NCBI GenBank assembly: GCA_014192625.1
Contig: BJHM01000001.1
Span: 251,725-315,724 of the forward strand
Source: Planctomycetota bacterium
GTDB taxonomy: Bacteria; Planctomycetota; UBA1135; UBA2386
Direction of reading: 5' to 3'
Length of the DNA: 64,000 bases
Each line of letters begins with the position of its first letter. Position 1 is the first letter of the stretch. The translations under genes and the position numbers were made by a program. The notes below the pieces were generated by a model. It was not told where the DNA came from and made no database searches. It saw only the letters and a program-made list of their open reading frames with translations. Below, piece by piece: positions 20,588-29,271 of the stretch.

Positions 20588-21865
20588 TCAGTGGTGCACG
20601 CCCTTTTTCGGGCGCAAAGGTTTGCCGTCGTTGACATGCTCGTTCCAGGTCGCGCTGGAAAAACCGTTGTCGACTTCGGCCATCGTGATACAGCCGGCTA
20701 CCGGGCAAACGATTTGGCACAGGTTGCAGCCAACGCACTCGGATTCGTCGACGACTGGCACGCGGATCTTTTCGTCGGCGTTCGGATGAATGCATTGGTG
20801 AGCACCGTCGTGACAGGCGACCACGCAGAGGTTGCAACCAATGCACTGGCTGGCGTCAATCTTGGCAACGGTCTCATAGTTGAGGTCGAGATTGCCCCAC
20901 TCGGAAAAGCTCGGGACCGCCTTGCCGATCAGGTCGTCGAGCTTTGTGAAGTTGTGCTTACGCATGTACTCCTCGAGCCCTTCCACCATGTCGTTCACGA
21001 CTCGGTAGCCGCGCAGCATCACTTCGGTGCAGACCTGCACGGAACTCGATCCGAGCAAGAGGAACTCCACCGCATCGCGCCAGTTGGAGATGCCGCCAAT
21101 GCCACTGATTGGCAGGCCAAAACTCTTGTCGCGAGCGAGCGCGCCGACCATGTGCAAGGCGATCGGTTTTACTGCGGCGCCGCAGTAGCCACCGTTTGTC
21201 GAACGATTATCGACCCGCGGTTCCATCAAAAACTGGTCGATGTCGATGCCGATGACGCTCTTGATCGTGTTGATCAACGTCACGCCATGCGCGCCACCGC
21301 GTTTGGCGGCATGGCCATGTGGCAGGATGTCTGCCACATTCGGCGTGAGCTTTACGAGCACCGGAACCGTCGAGTGCTGAACGGCCCACGACGTGATCTC
21401 CTGATTCACACTCGGTTCCTGACCAACGGCCGAACCCATCCCGCGCTCGCACATGCCGTGCGGGCAGCCGAAGTTTAGTTCGATGCCATCGGCGCCGGTG
21501 TCGATCGAACGCTTGATGATGTCTTGCCACTCCTGCCTCGTCTCAACCATCAACGAGACCACGAGCGCGTGGTGCGGGAACATCTTCTTCGTCTCGTAGA
21601 TCTCGCGGAGGTTGACATCGAGTGACCGGTCTGTGATCAACTCGATGTTGCTAAAGCCGATGCCGGCTAGCCCGCGCACTTTCGTCGCGCCAAAGCGGCT
21701 CGACACGTTTTGGATCGGCTGACCGAGCGTCTTCCACACTGCACCGCCCCAGCCTGCGTCAAACGCGCGTTGCACTTGCAAGCCTGAGTTGGTGGGCGGC
21801 GCCGAAGCGAGCCAGAATGGATTTGGTGACTTGATGCCACCACAGTTCGTCGATAGGTCAGGCAT
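20588..21865 (-). CDS. preA: NAD-dependent dihydropyrimidine dehydrogenase subunit PreA
   Basis: Catalytic subunit of the two-subunit bacterial dihydropyrimidine dehydrogenase, which reduces uracil and thymine to the 5,6-dihydro forms. It has 425 aa with an FMN-binding dihydroorotate dehydrogenase-like TIM barrel (about 5-320) and a C-terminal pair of 4Fe-4S clusters with ligands in CIGCNLCVVAC and CVGCNLCQIVCP. LNFGCPHGM and SGIGGI(S) mark the FMN and substrate pocket. The start MPDLSTN (21863-21865) overlaps the end of preT by 8 bp, which suggests translational coupling of the two subunits. A longer reading would extend deep into preT and is rejected. Confidence 0.95.
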   Translation of the reverse strand: MPDLSTNCGGIKSPNPFWLASAPPTNSGLQVQRAFDAGWGGAVWKTLGQPIQNVSSRFGATKVRGLAGIGFSNIELITDRSLDVNLREIYETKKMFPHHALVVSLMVETRQEWQDIIKRSIDTGADGIELNFGCPHGMCERGMGSAVGQEPSVNQEITSWAVQHSTVPVLVKLTPNVADILPHGHAAKRGGAHGVTLINTIKSVIGIDIDQFLMEPRVDNRSTNGGYCGAAVKPIALHMVGALARDKSFGLPISGIGGISNWRDAVEFLLLGSSSVQVCTEVMLRGYRVVNDMVEGLEEYMRKHNFTKLDDLIGKAVPSFSEWGNLDLNYETVAKIDASQCIGCNLCVVACHDGAHQCIHPNADEKIRVPVVDESECVGCNLCQIVCPVAGCITMAEVDNGFSSATWNEHVNDGKPLRPKKGVHH

Positions 21866-23171
21866 GTTTGCCTCCCGAAAAATAAGCGTGGATTGCAAGC
21901 GCGGCGGATTTGCCTTCGGCAGCGGCGTTAACCACTTCTTTGCCGCCGTTGCGGCAGTCACCGCCAGCAAACCAGCCCTTGCGACCAGTGCTGCCGTGCG
22001 CGTCTGTGACGATGCGGCCGCCCTCGATCTCGATCCCCTCCAACCCAGCGAGCAGGGTGCCTAGCTTGGATTGGCCAATCGCCAGCAGCACCAGTTGCGC
22101 ATCAAGAACAAAGTCGCTGCCGCTGATTGGCTGCTTCTGCGCGTCGAGTCGTTGGCAGTGCAACCGTTCGACGGACTGGCTGCCCTCGAATCGCGTGACG
22201 ATGGCTTGCCACTCTGCGCAGCCTCCTTCAGGCAGCGCGGACCGCCATTCGTGCGCGTAGCCGCTCATCTTCACCTCGCTACCGCGATAGAGCATCGTCA
22301 CGCGGGGAATGCCGAGGCCGCGCGCTTCTCGCACCGCGTCGATCGCAGTATTGCCGCCGCCAACGACGACGCAGTGTTGCACTCCGGCGGTCGCAACGCG
22401 CGCAAGCTTCATGGACTCGATCCATTCGACAGCACCGTGCACGCCAGCGAGGTGCTCGCCCGGCACGCGGAGCTTCGTATCAGCGCCGAGGCCCGCGCCA
22501 AAAAACACCGCGTTGTGCAGCTGTTCGAGATCTTTGACTGCGATGTCAACGCCGATCGTGACGCCCGTTTTCACTTCGATGCCGCCGATGCCGAGGATCC
22601 ATGCGACTTCCTCGACACTGCAATCGGCCTTCATTTTGTAAGGTGCTACACCGGTCGTATTGAGCCCGCCGATTGACGTTCGCTTCTCGTAGATCGTGAC
22701 GCGGTGACCGTGCCGACGCAGTTCATGAGCGCAGGCGAGGCTCGCGGGGCCTGCGCCGATGAGGCCAACGCTCTTGCCGGAGTCGGGTCCTGCCGCGAAG
22801 AAGCGCCAACCTTCAGCGATGGCAAAATCCGTCGAATAACGCTGCAGTTTGCCGATCTGAATGGGCGGTTGGTCTAGACCGTTATAAACACAAGTGGAAA
22901 CGCAGAGCACCTCGACTGGGCATACCCGAGCACAGCTCATGCCGAGGATGTTCGACTCGAAGATCGTTCGCGCAGAGCCCTTCACATTGCCGGTCGTGAT
23001 CTTCCGGATAAACTGCGGAATGTCGATTTGAGTCGGGCAGGCTTTAATGCACGGTGCGTCGCTGCAAAAGAAGCACCGGTTTGCTTCCACGAGCGCTTGC
23101 TCGCGGCTGAAGCCACTCTTGAAGTCCTTGAAAACAGTTTCCGAACGATCCGAGGCAATCCCGTCTGTCAT
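21858..23171 (-). CDS. preT: NAD-dependent dihydropyrimidine dehydrogenase subunit PreT
   Basis: FAD and Fe-S subunit of 437 aa that takes electrons from NAD(P)H for PreA. The N-terminal domain carries Cys ligands for two 4Fe-4S clusters (CFFCSDAPCIKACP and CARVCPVEVLC). Then come the FAD site (GLIGAGPASLACAHELRRHG) and the NAD(P) site (VVVGGGNTAIDA). The protein belongs to the GltD-like Fe-S-binding oxidoreductase family. First gene of the operon. MTDGIASDRS (23169-23171) is taken as start because similarity begins there; 79 upstream in-frame residues are Arg/Pro/Leu-rich without motif. The 660-bp region upstream is where an operon promoter should lie. Confidence 0.93.
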   Translation of the reverse strand: MTDGIASDRSETVFKDFKSGFSREQALVEANRCFFCSDAPCIKACPTQIDIPQFIRKITTGNVKGSARTIFESNILGMSCARVCPVEVLCVSTCVYNGLDQPPIQIGKLQRYSTDFAIAEGWRFFAAGPDSGKSVGLIGAGPASLACAHELRRHGHRVTIYEKRTSIGGLNTTGVAPYKMKADCSVEEVAWILGIGGIEVKTGVTIGVDIAVKDLEQLHNAVFFGAGLGADTKLRVPGEHLAGVHGAVEWIESMKLARVATAGVQHCVVVGGGNTAIDAVREARGLGIPRVTMLYRGSEVKMSGYAHEWRSALPEGGCAEWQAIVTRFEGSQSVERLHCQRLDAQKQPISGSDFVLDAQLVLLAIGQSKLGTLLAGLEGIEIEGGRIVTDAHGSTGRKGWFAGGDCRNGGKEVVNAAAEGKSAALAIHAYFSGGKHA

Positions 23172-23834
23172 TGTGTTGAGGTCATGGAAAAAATATTGCT
23201 GGCAACCTACTGGATCGCTCTGTGCTGGGATACGGAAAGCTGCAGCTATAACGGGGAAGCAGGGGTGTTGCCGCAGGTTTTGCCGACGCAGTAGCAGCAG
23301 TGGCCTTGGATCCGAGCGCCGCTGTGGCAATGGGTTCGACCTACCAGGCAAGTGGCCCAACGGACAGCGAGTGGTGAGGTGTCCGGCGAGAGCGATCGGA
23401 TCGGCCACAAACCTTGCGTCAATGAAGAACCTGCAATGGAATCGAGAGAAAACCTTCCTGCCGGACTATTAATCGGCGGCCTGATAAATTTGTAAGCATT
23501 TTTACCTTTAAGGCCGATGGCGTTTGCTAAGTAAATAAAGCACAGCACACGCGGAGAGGCGTGCGTCTAGCCGGCTTATTTACGTTGCGGCAAATTGATG
23601 GGGGGGGTAAGTCATAACGACCGGCCACAGTTTCTAAATATAGTTTGCAATCGCTAGGTGCGATTATTGGTCCCATCTTTTGCAGAAGGACTTTTAATTC
23701 AAAATCGTGCTGTCCGTAAGCAAGGCATTGACTTTATAGAAAATAGTGAATATTGTATGCAAAATGAACTGCTCTGATTTTGCGGAAATGCACGGATATT
23801 CTGACTCGCTGACTGGAGTCACAACGGATTGACC
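23172..23834. other. Divergent intergenic region between preT and the trypsin-like protease
   Basis: About 660 bases that must contain two outward promoters. It contains a run of eight G residues near 23600 and an AT-rich tract from about 23640 to 23800. No gene, operator palindrome or clear promoter box stands out. A tRNA-like ggttcgac sequence near 23335 was examined and rejected. Confidence 0.5.
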
Positions 23835-26177
23835 ATGCGATTTGAAAAAAGTTGTCTTACTATCTTGGTTGCGGCCCTAACTTTGTTGGCTCCACTAATC
23901 GCTCAAGAGTCGCCGCAGTTGAGCTCCCGCCACTTTATCGGCGTCGATTCTGGCATTGTCCAGAACCTAAATCCGTCGCCCAGCGCGCGCGGCATCGCCA
24001 AGGTTGTCTGGTCTTCCGTCGTGTCAGTGCCAGACTCGGCATGGCTGCGGATCGAGTATGCAGGCGTGTTATTGGCGGGTAGCCGCGATCGTTTTGGCAA
24101 TGGCTCATTTCTGCGTTTGACTTCACTGCGCGATGGTGGCCAGCAGTTTCAGCATTTGCGCCACATAGAAGAATGGCAGCAGACTTCGGCCTATTTCAAT
24201 GGGGATTCGGTGCTGATCGAGTTGTTAGCGCAGCCATGGACGGGCGAAAATCGATTGGTGATTGGCGATGTGGTAGCTGGCCCTAACTTGCCAGGCGATC
24301 TCGATACCATTTGCGGCACCATCGATGATCGCGTGCTAAGCGCTGACCCACGCGCGGCGCGCAACCAGCCAACAGGCTGCACTTCGTGGCTGATCAACGA
24401 TTGCAATCACTGCTTACTGACAGCCGGGCACTGCGCCAGTGGAGTCAATGTGATTGAGTTCAACGTGCCGTTGTCAAGTGCTACCGGGGCGATTCAGCAC
24501 CCTGCGCCGCAGTATCAATATTCGGTTGACCCGGTGTCGAAGCAGACCAACGGTGGACAAGGTGTTGGTAATGACTGGACGTATTTTGGCGTGTTCGCCA
24601 ATTCGAACACTGGATTGACGCCTTACCAAGCGAATGGCAGCAAGGCCTATGACCTGCTGCCAGTGCCGCCGGTGCCAGGTGGCCAGAGCATTCGTGTCAC
24701 CGGTTATGGTTCGACCGCTACGCCTGTCTCGCCTACATGGTATCTGGTCCAGAAGACCCATTCCGGACCTAATGCGGTTTTCACGGGTTCGACGATCCAG
24801 TATGTGACCGACACGACCGGCGGTAACTCAGGTTCGCCAGTTTTTCTAGATGGCACCAACCAGGCGATCGGTATTCACACGCATGGTGGATGTACGGCAA
24901 CGGGCGGCGTAAATAGTGGCACCGGCAGCAACCATCCGGGGCTGCAGGCTGCACTGGCAATACCGCTTGGGGTCTGTAATTGTCCTAGCCTTGTGTTCAC
25001 ATACCCTGAAGGTCTCCCCCCAGCAGTTGCGCCTAATGGCACAACTCAGCTCCGATTTCAGATCAGTGGCTCCGTGACCATGGTTCCGAGCTCCGTGCGC
25101 TTTTTTGCCAATACTGGTGGTGGATTCCAAGCAAATGCAGTGACCTACCTAGGTGGAAATATGTTTACTGCGACGTTCCCCAATAGTGACTGCCTAACGT
25201 CGAGTCAGTTCTATTTCAGTGCGAGCGATACCAATGGTATTGTTTATAAAGATCCAGCGACTGCGCCCACGTCGGTCCATGCGACGATTGCCGCCGACAA
25301 CGTCAGCACCATCCGCGATTACAACTTCAGCACGACTCCAGCCGGTTGGTCAGTTGCAAACACGGCTGTAACGGCAGGAGGCTGGGTCCGCGGCGCGCCG
25401 GTCGACCCGCAAGGTCCATTTGTCGATTTTGACGGCAGCGGCCAGTGCTGGGTGACTGGAAACACCAACAACGAAGACCTCGACGGCGGCCCAACAATCC
25501 TGACCACTGAGACGTTCGCGCTCAGTGCCAAAATCGATCCATTCGTCAGCTATGTGTTGTGGTTTACCAATAATCTTGTCGATGACCGATTCATCGTTCA
25601 GGCGTCAATTGGCAACGGGATCTGGATTACAATCGAAAATATTGCGCCATTCAGCGGCTGGGAGAGACACGGCTTCCGTGTGCGAGATTATTTCACCAAT
25701 CTGTCCGCAATCCAGATCCGTTTTGTCTGCAGTGACAACCCTAATAACTCGCAAACAGAAGCCGCGATCGACGCCTTCAAGATTGTGGATCCTCAGTGCA
25801 CTCCATCAAGCTGGAGCTCGTTTGGCAGTGGTTGTGTCGGCAATAATGGCGTGCCAAGCATGCAGCTTGTTAGCCTGCCAAGTCTCGGCAGTATTTTCGC
25901 TTTGGCAGTGCAAAATCTTGGCAGTGGCGCCGCATTCATGCTGACCGGGCTCGGCCAACAGCATGTTGTGCTGCAGCCATTCGGTTTTGGCGCAGACTGT
26001 TCGCTGCTGGTGACGCCCGACTTCGTTACGCTGCTCGCTACGGTAGGTGGCAGCAGTTCTTGGAGCCTCTTGTTACCTAATTCGCCAGTATTTGCCGGGC
26101 TACATCTAAGAAGCCAGGTAATCGAATTAGGCGCGGTGTCGGCCGTCTCAAGTGGCGGTGACGCCGAGATCCGCTAA
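23835..26177 (+). CDS. Secreted trypsin-like serine protease with planctomycete C-terminal domain
   Basis: Exported protein of 780 aa with a signal peptide (1-24, ending LIAQ). A chymotrypsin-fold peptidase domain (about 150-385) has His199 (LLTAGHCAS), Asp247 (GNDWTY) and Ser332 (GGNSGSP), with Cys pairs around CTSWLINDCNHCL. This resembles the S1 lysyl/glutamyl endopeptidase group. A jelly-roll domain (about 490-655) follows, then the motif FGSGCVGNNG (about 662) and a C-terminal beta-sandwich ending near residue 780. The last part, with ALAVQNLGSGAAFMLTGLG and LPNSPVFAGLHL, is the same module as on the subtilisin at 12244-14859. ATG at 23835 is preferred over a TTG two codons upstream. Confidence 0.9.
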   Translation: MRFEKSCLTILVAALTLLAPLIAQESPQLSSRHFIGVDSGIVQNLNPSPSARGIAKVVWSSVVSVPDSAWLRIEYAGVLLAGSRDRFGNGSFLRLTSLRDGGQQFQHLRHIEEWQQTSAYFNGDSVLIELLAQPWTGENRLVIGDVVAGPNLPGDLDTICGTIDDRVLSADPRAARNQPTGCTSWLINDCNHCLLTAGHCASGVNVIEFNVPLSSATGAIQHPAPQYQYSVDPVSKQTNGGQGVGNDWTYFGVFANSNTGLTPYQANGSKAYDLLPVPPVPGGQSIRVTGYGSTATPVSPTWYLVQKTHSGPNAVFTGSTIQYVTDTTGGNSGSPVFLDGTNQAIGIHTHGGCTATGGVNSGTGSNHPGLQAALAIPLGVCNCPSLVFTYPEGLPPAVAPNGTTQLRFQISGSVTMVPSSVRFFANTGGGFQANAVTYLGGNMFTATFPNSDCLTSSQFYFSASDTNGIVYKDPATAPTSVHATIAADNVSTIRDYNFSTTPAGWSVANTAVTAGGWVRGAPVDPQGPFVDFDGSGQCWVTGNTNNEDLDGGPTILTTETFALSAKIDPFVSYVLWFTNNLVDDRFIVQASIGNGIWITIENIAPFSGWERHGFRVRDYFTNLSAIQIRFVCSDNPNNSQTEAAIDAFKIVDPQCTPSSWSSFGSGCVGNNGVPSMQLVSLPSLGSIFALAVQNLGSGAAFMLTGLGQQHVVLQPFGFGADCSLLVTPDFVTLLATVGGSSSWSLLLPNSPVFAGLHLRSQVIELGAVSAVSSGGDAEIR

Positions 26178-26451
26178 GGGAACGCCAAAGCGATTGCTGC
26201 GAAACCCTGCGCGGTGAAGCAGAGCGCAACGGTAACGCAGGCAGCCCTATGCCTGATATAAAGCAATGGTCACAATGCTCATGCGAAACACCGACTATTT
26301 AATAAAAGTCGTAGATTGCTATTCGGAGCTCGAGCGTTCATTTAGCTCGCAAAAGTATAAGAACAGATGGCGGGATGAGTCTGCTTTGATGGCGTGGCAT
26401 CGTTTGTTAGGCGATCTTTTTGGCGTGGCTAGGCGCGCTACCTACCTTTTT

Positions 26452-27236
26452 TTACATGACAAGTATGTTCTGCTTTTTCATCCTGAAAGCATCAGGCTGT
26501 ACGCTGACACAGCGGTGCATTGGCCGGTCCATAGCCACAACGAGAAAGATCATCATGGCAAACATCATGGCCGCTAAGCTCATCAAAGCAATCTGACGGC
26601 CAGTGCGACGCATAGGAAACATTGCAGCTAAGCCAAGTGTTATCATGAGTCCAGAGGTGAGGATGGACCACATAATCGGGCTCGTGCTGGCCTGGCCGAG
26701 AAACACTCGAAGCCGCATTGCGTCGAGCATGTCGTCGACATCCTCAATAAGTGCGGCTTGCACGACCAAGGCCGAGGCCGATGTCGGATGCAATTAGATG
26801 ACGTGGAGCGCAAGATTGTTTCGAAGGAAAATGGTCTCTCGGCTTTGTTCGTTGCGATTGTTGGCCGGCCACTCCTGTAACAATATGGAGTCAACATAGT
26901 TTCGGACCTCATTTTGCAATCGCGCAACCGGTCAGGCTCATCAAGGCCGTCGAGGTCCCGATATAGGTCGCCGACTTTTGAGGCTTCGGTGAGTAGCGCA
27001 TTTTCGACTTATCTGTATTGCGATTGCACGCCGACCACGATCAGGCCAAGTGTAAAGGCATTCAAAACGCTAATGGAGCCATGCAAGACAGTCGCGGTTG
27101 CTATCTCGTCAGGCGCGAGCACCCAGCCCATGAGGCGGATGACTTTGATGACCAATAACGAAAAGCCTATGCAGGCAATTAGGACCACCGCGGCGAGCAC
27201 CAAAAGGGGCAGGTTGTAGATAAAGTTATAAGACAT
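26452..27236 (-). pseudogene. Decayed DUF4239 (bestrophin-like domain) membrane protein gene
   Basis: On the minus strand three pieces line up as one DUF4239 protein. Piece 1 (27236 to 27012) gives the N-terminal two-helix region ending GVQSQYR, then a TAA at 27009-27011. The same frame continues with EASKVGDLYRDLDGLDEPDR, the family's hallmark region. Near 26935 the match moves to another frame with NEVRNYVDSILLQEWP, then a second TAA at 26794-26796. The last piece (26793 to 26452) has the C-terminal membrane helices and the closing AMDRPMHRCVSVQPDAF. Two nonsense codons plus one frameshift, with domain order intact, indicate a recently inactivated gene. DUF4239 function is unknown; members are integral membrane proteins. 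Confidence 0.8.
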
Positions 27237-27732
27237 GATCAGAGTTAGGCTGTCTTTGGGCGCAGGTCTTTCGCTGTCAAATCCGCACGGTGTTCTTCAT
27301 CAGCATGTCGAGGTCATAATAAAAAAAAGATGGCTTTTGCATTTATCAGGTAAGAAAAATCAAATCCTAAGATTGCGGCGTTCGGGCGCAAGGGTTAGCA
27401 GTGCACACAGGCCGTTTGAATATCTCTAGGCTGGGAATTTATTGCGATGCTAGCCATTGACGCAGGCGATCTCGATTCGTGGGGGGGTGTTTGTTTGGGG
27501 CTTTCAGTCTCTGATCGCAGGTCCAATTTGCGAGCCGAACGGAGTGTCTTGCTGCTAGGGCATCAAGCAATGGACGATAAAGCGCAGAAGCGTTGACTCG
27601 GGAGGGGCAGGCGGGGATCTTCCTGCAGTTCGGTCTGGCATTCGTAGAAGCGAACCGACATTTTTTTAGCGGAGTAACGGCCTAGCCTGCTCATTTTGCT
27701 ACGACTACTGTCCAATTTTTCTGCAACCAAGC
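27237..27732. other. Spacer between the DUF4239 pseudogene and the DUF2868 gene
   Basis: About 500 bases, partly AT-rich, with runs such as eight A residues near 27320 and seven G residues near 27481. No coding frame with credible composition was found on either strand. Confidence 0.45.
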
Positions 27733-29271
27733 ATGCAAGAATCGGTACTGGTCGATGATGAGAACGCCTGCCGTCTCCGTGAGCACCGTAAACAAAAGTC
27801 AGCAGTTGTGAGCCGATCAACATCTTGGAAAATCGCTGACCTCATCGACTTCGAGATTCAGCTCGCGTGCGATCCTCACGCGGCGGGCGCGCGTGACGCG
27901 ATGGCGAAATGTGAAAATCAACTCTTGCGGTTTGACACTGGGGATCGGCAGGCCGCGTTTAAAATTTGGCTAGAGGCGATGCGCGGCGGCGACCAGAAGA
28001 ATACGTTTGGCAAGCGTTATGCAGCAGTGGCAAGATTCTTTCTACTTTTGTGCGCAGTGGCCGGTTTTCTGATTGGTTTATGTGTAACGGCGTCTCTGCT
28101 CATTTACAGAGGCAAGGAGCCGGTGAACGTCACGACCTTTTTACTCGTGACAGTCGGGTTGCAGTTGTTGGTATTTTTCCTTGGGCTTATTATTTGGTTT
28201 TTCCGTGACTGGTTGGGTTTTACGGTTGATTTTCATCCAGTACGGTTGGCCTTTGAGCGATTCGTTTTGTGGAAATTTCCTGGGAAAGATCGCGATCGGT
28301 TGCGATCATCCATGGCGAATTTCTGCAAGAAGCGCGAGATCTACGGCTCGCTTCCTTCGCTTCAACTTGTCATCACTACACAAATATTTGGGGTCGCGTT
28401 TAACTTAGGTATTCTTGTCGCGCTATTTTTTCATGTCACCACTGCCGACTTAGCTTTTGGTTGGCAATCGACGTTGATCAATAGTCCCGAAGACTATTTT
28501 TACTGTGTTTCATTTTTATCGGAGCCGTGGTCGCACTTTGCTGCAAATGCGCATCCCACAATTGCCGAGGTGACGGCCAGCCGATTTACTTACAGTGCTG
28601 GAATGCCATCCATGGATCCCGCCGCGACTGCGTCATGGTGGCCATTTCTTTTTTATGCGGTGGTTTTTTATGGGTTGGTAATACGCGTACTGGTGCTGTT
28701 ATTTTTCAGTTGGAGACTAAAATCTGCGTTGAGCGAATTGGCTTTCGATCATGAAGATTGCAATGCTTTATTTCGCCGTCTATCAGGTACAATCGTAAAA
28801 GCGCAGAGCGGGACTGCAATGTTTTCTCTGTCTTCTAATCTTGATGTTTCGGAGCCAATCGCAAAACGCTTTGGTTATTGCGTTCTTCTAATCTCTAGTG
28901 ATGTTGATTTAGCTGATGCTCAGGCTGCGGGTCATGTAACGCAGCGATTTTGGCCGGTCACAGAAACTTTGCATGCGAAAATTGACCATCCAAGTGACAA
29001 TGCGTCTACGCTTACAGCTCTTGCTTCTAGTCCGCTGTCAAATGTTGTCTTAGTTGTGCGCGCGCGGCGAGCACCAATCAAAGCCATTGCGCTGTTTTTG
29101 CAAAGCATCCTGAAGCAGATTGCGCCTCAGTCGGAGGTTGTCGTGCTGCTGGTTGGCCGCAAGGTTGGCGAAGGCTTCGCGCGCATCGAAGACGAAGAGT
29201 TCACGTACTGGCGTAATTTTAGGGCGATTCACCGTATCAGAGTGAGCATTGAGAAATGGAGTGACGTATGA
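27733..29271 (+). CDS. DUF2868 membrane protein
   Basis: Integral membrane protein of 512 aa. An N-terminal polar part (about 1-95) with IADLIDFEIQLACD is followed by paired hydrophobic helices at about 97-120 and 130-155, a third pair near 215-240 and 290-325, and a soluble C-terminal half. This is the layout of DUF2868, a family of unknown function that is nearly always encoded beside a DUF3482 GTPase, as here: the stop overlaps the next start by 4 bp (ATGA). The two products probably act together at the membrane. The start is the first available ATG and is not independently supported; codon choice is more AT-rich than in the housekeeping genes nearby. Confidence 0.75.
   Translation: MQESVLVDDENACRLREHRKQKSAVVSRSTSWKIADLIDFEIQLACDPHAAGARDAMAKCENQLLRFDTGDRQAAFKIWLEAMRGGDQKNTFGKRYAAVARFFLLLCAVAGFLIGLCVTASLLIYRGKEPVNVTTFLLVTVGLQLLVFFLGLIIWFFRDWLGFTVDFHPVRLAFERFVLWKFPGKDRDRLRSSMANFCKKREIYGSLPSLQLVITTQIFGVAFNLGILVALFFHVTTADLAFGWQSTLINSPEDYFYCVSFLSEPWSHFAANAHPTIAEVTASRFTYSAGMPSMDPAATASWWPFLFYAVVFYGLVIRVLVLLFFSWRLKSALSELAFDHEDCNALFRRLSGTIVKAQSGTAMFSLSSNLDVSEPIAKRFGYCVLLISSDVDLADAQAAGHVTQRFWPVTETLHAKIDHPSDNASTLTALASSPLSNVVLVVRARRAPIKAIALFLQSILKQIAPQSEVVVLLVGRKVGEGFARIEDEEFTYWRNFRAIHRIRVSIEKWSDV

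Noticed and set aside
23325-23345. A tRNA-like T-loop (ggttcgac) in the preT upstream region
   Set aside because: The five bases on either side do not pair as a T-stem and no acceptor stem or anticodon arm could be built around it.
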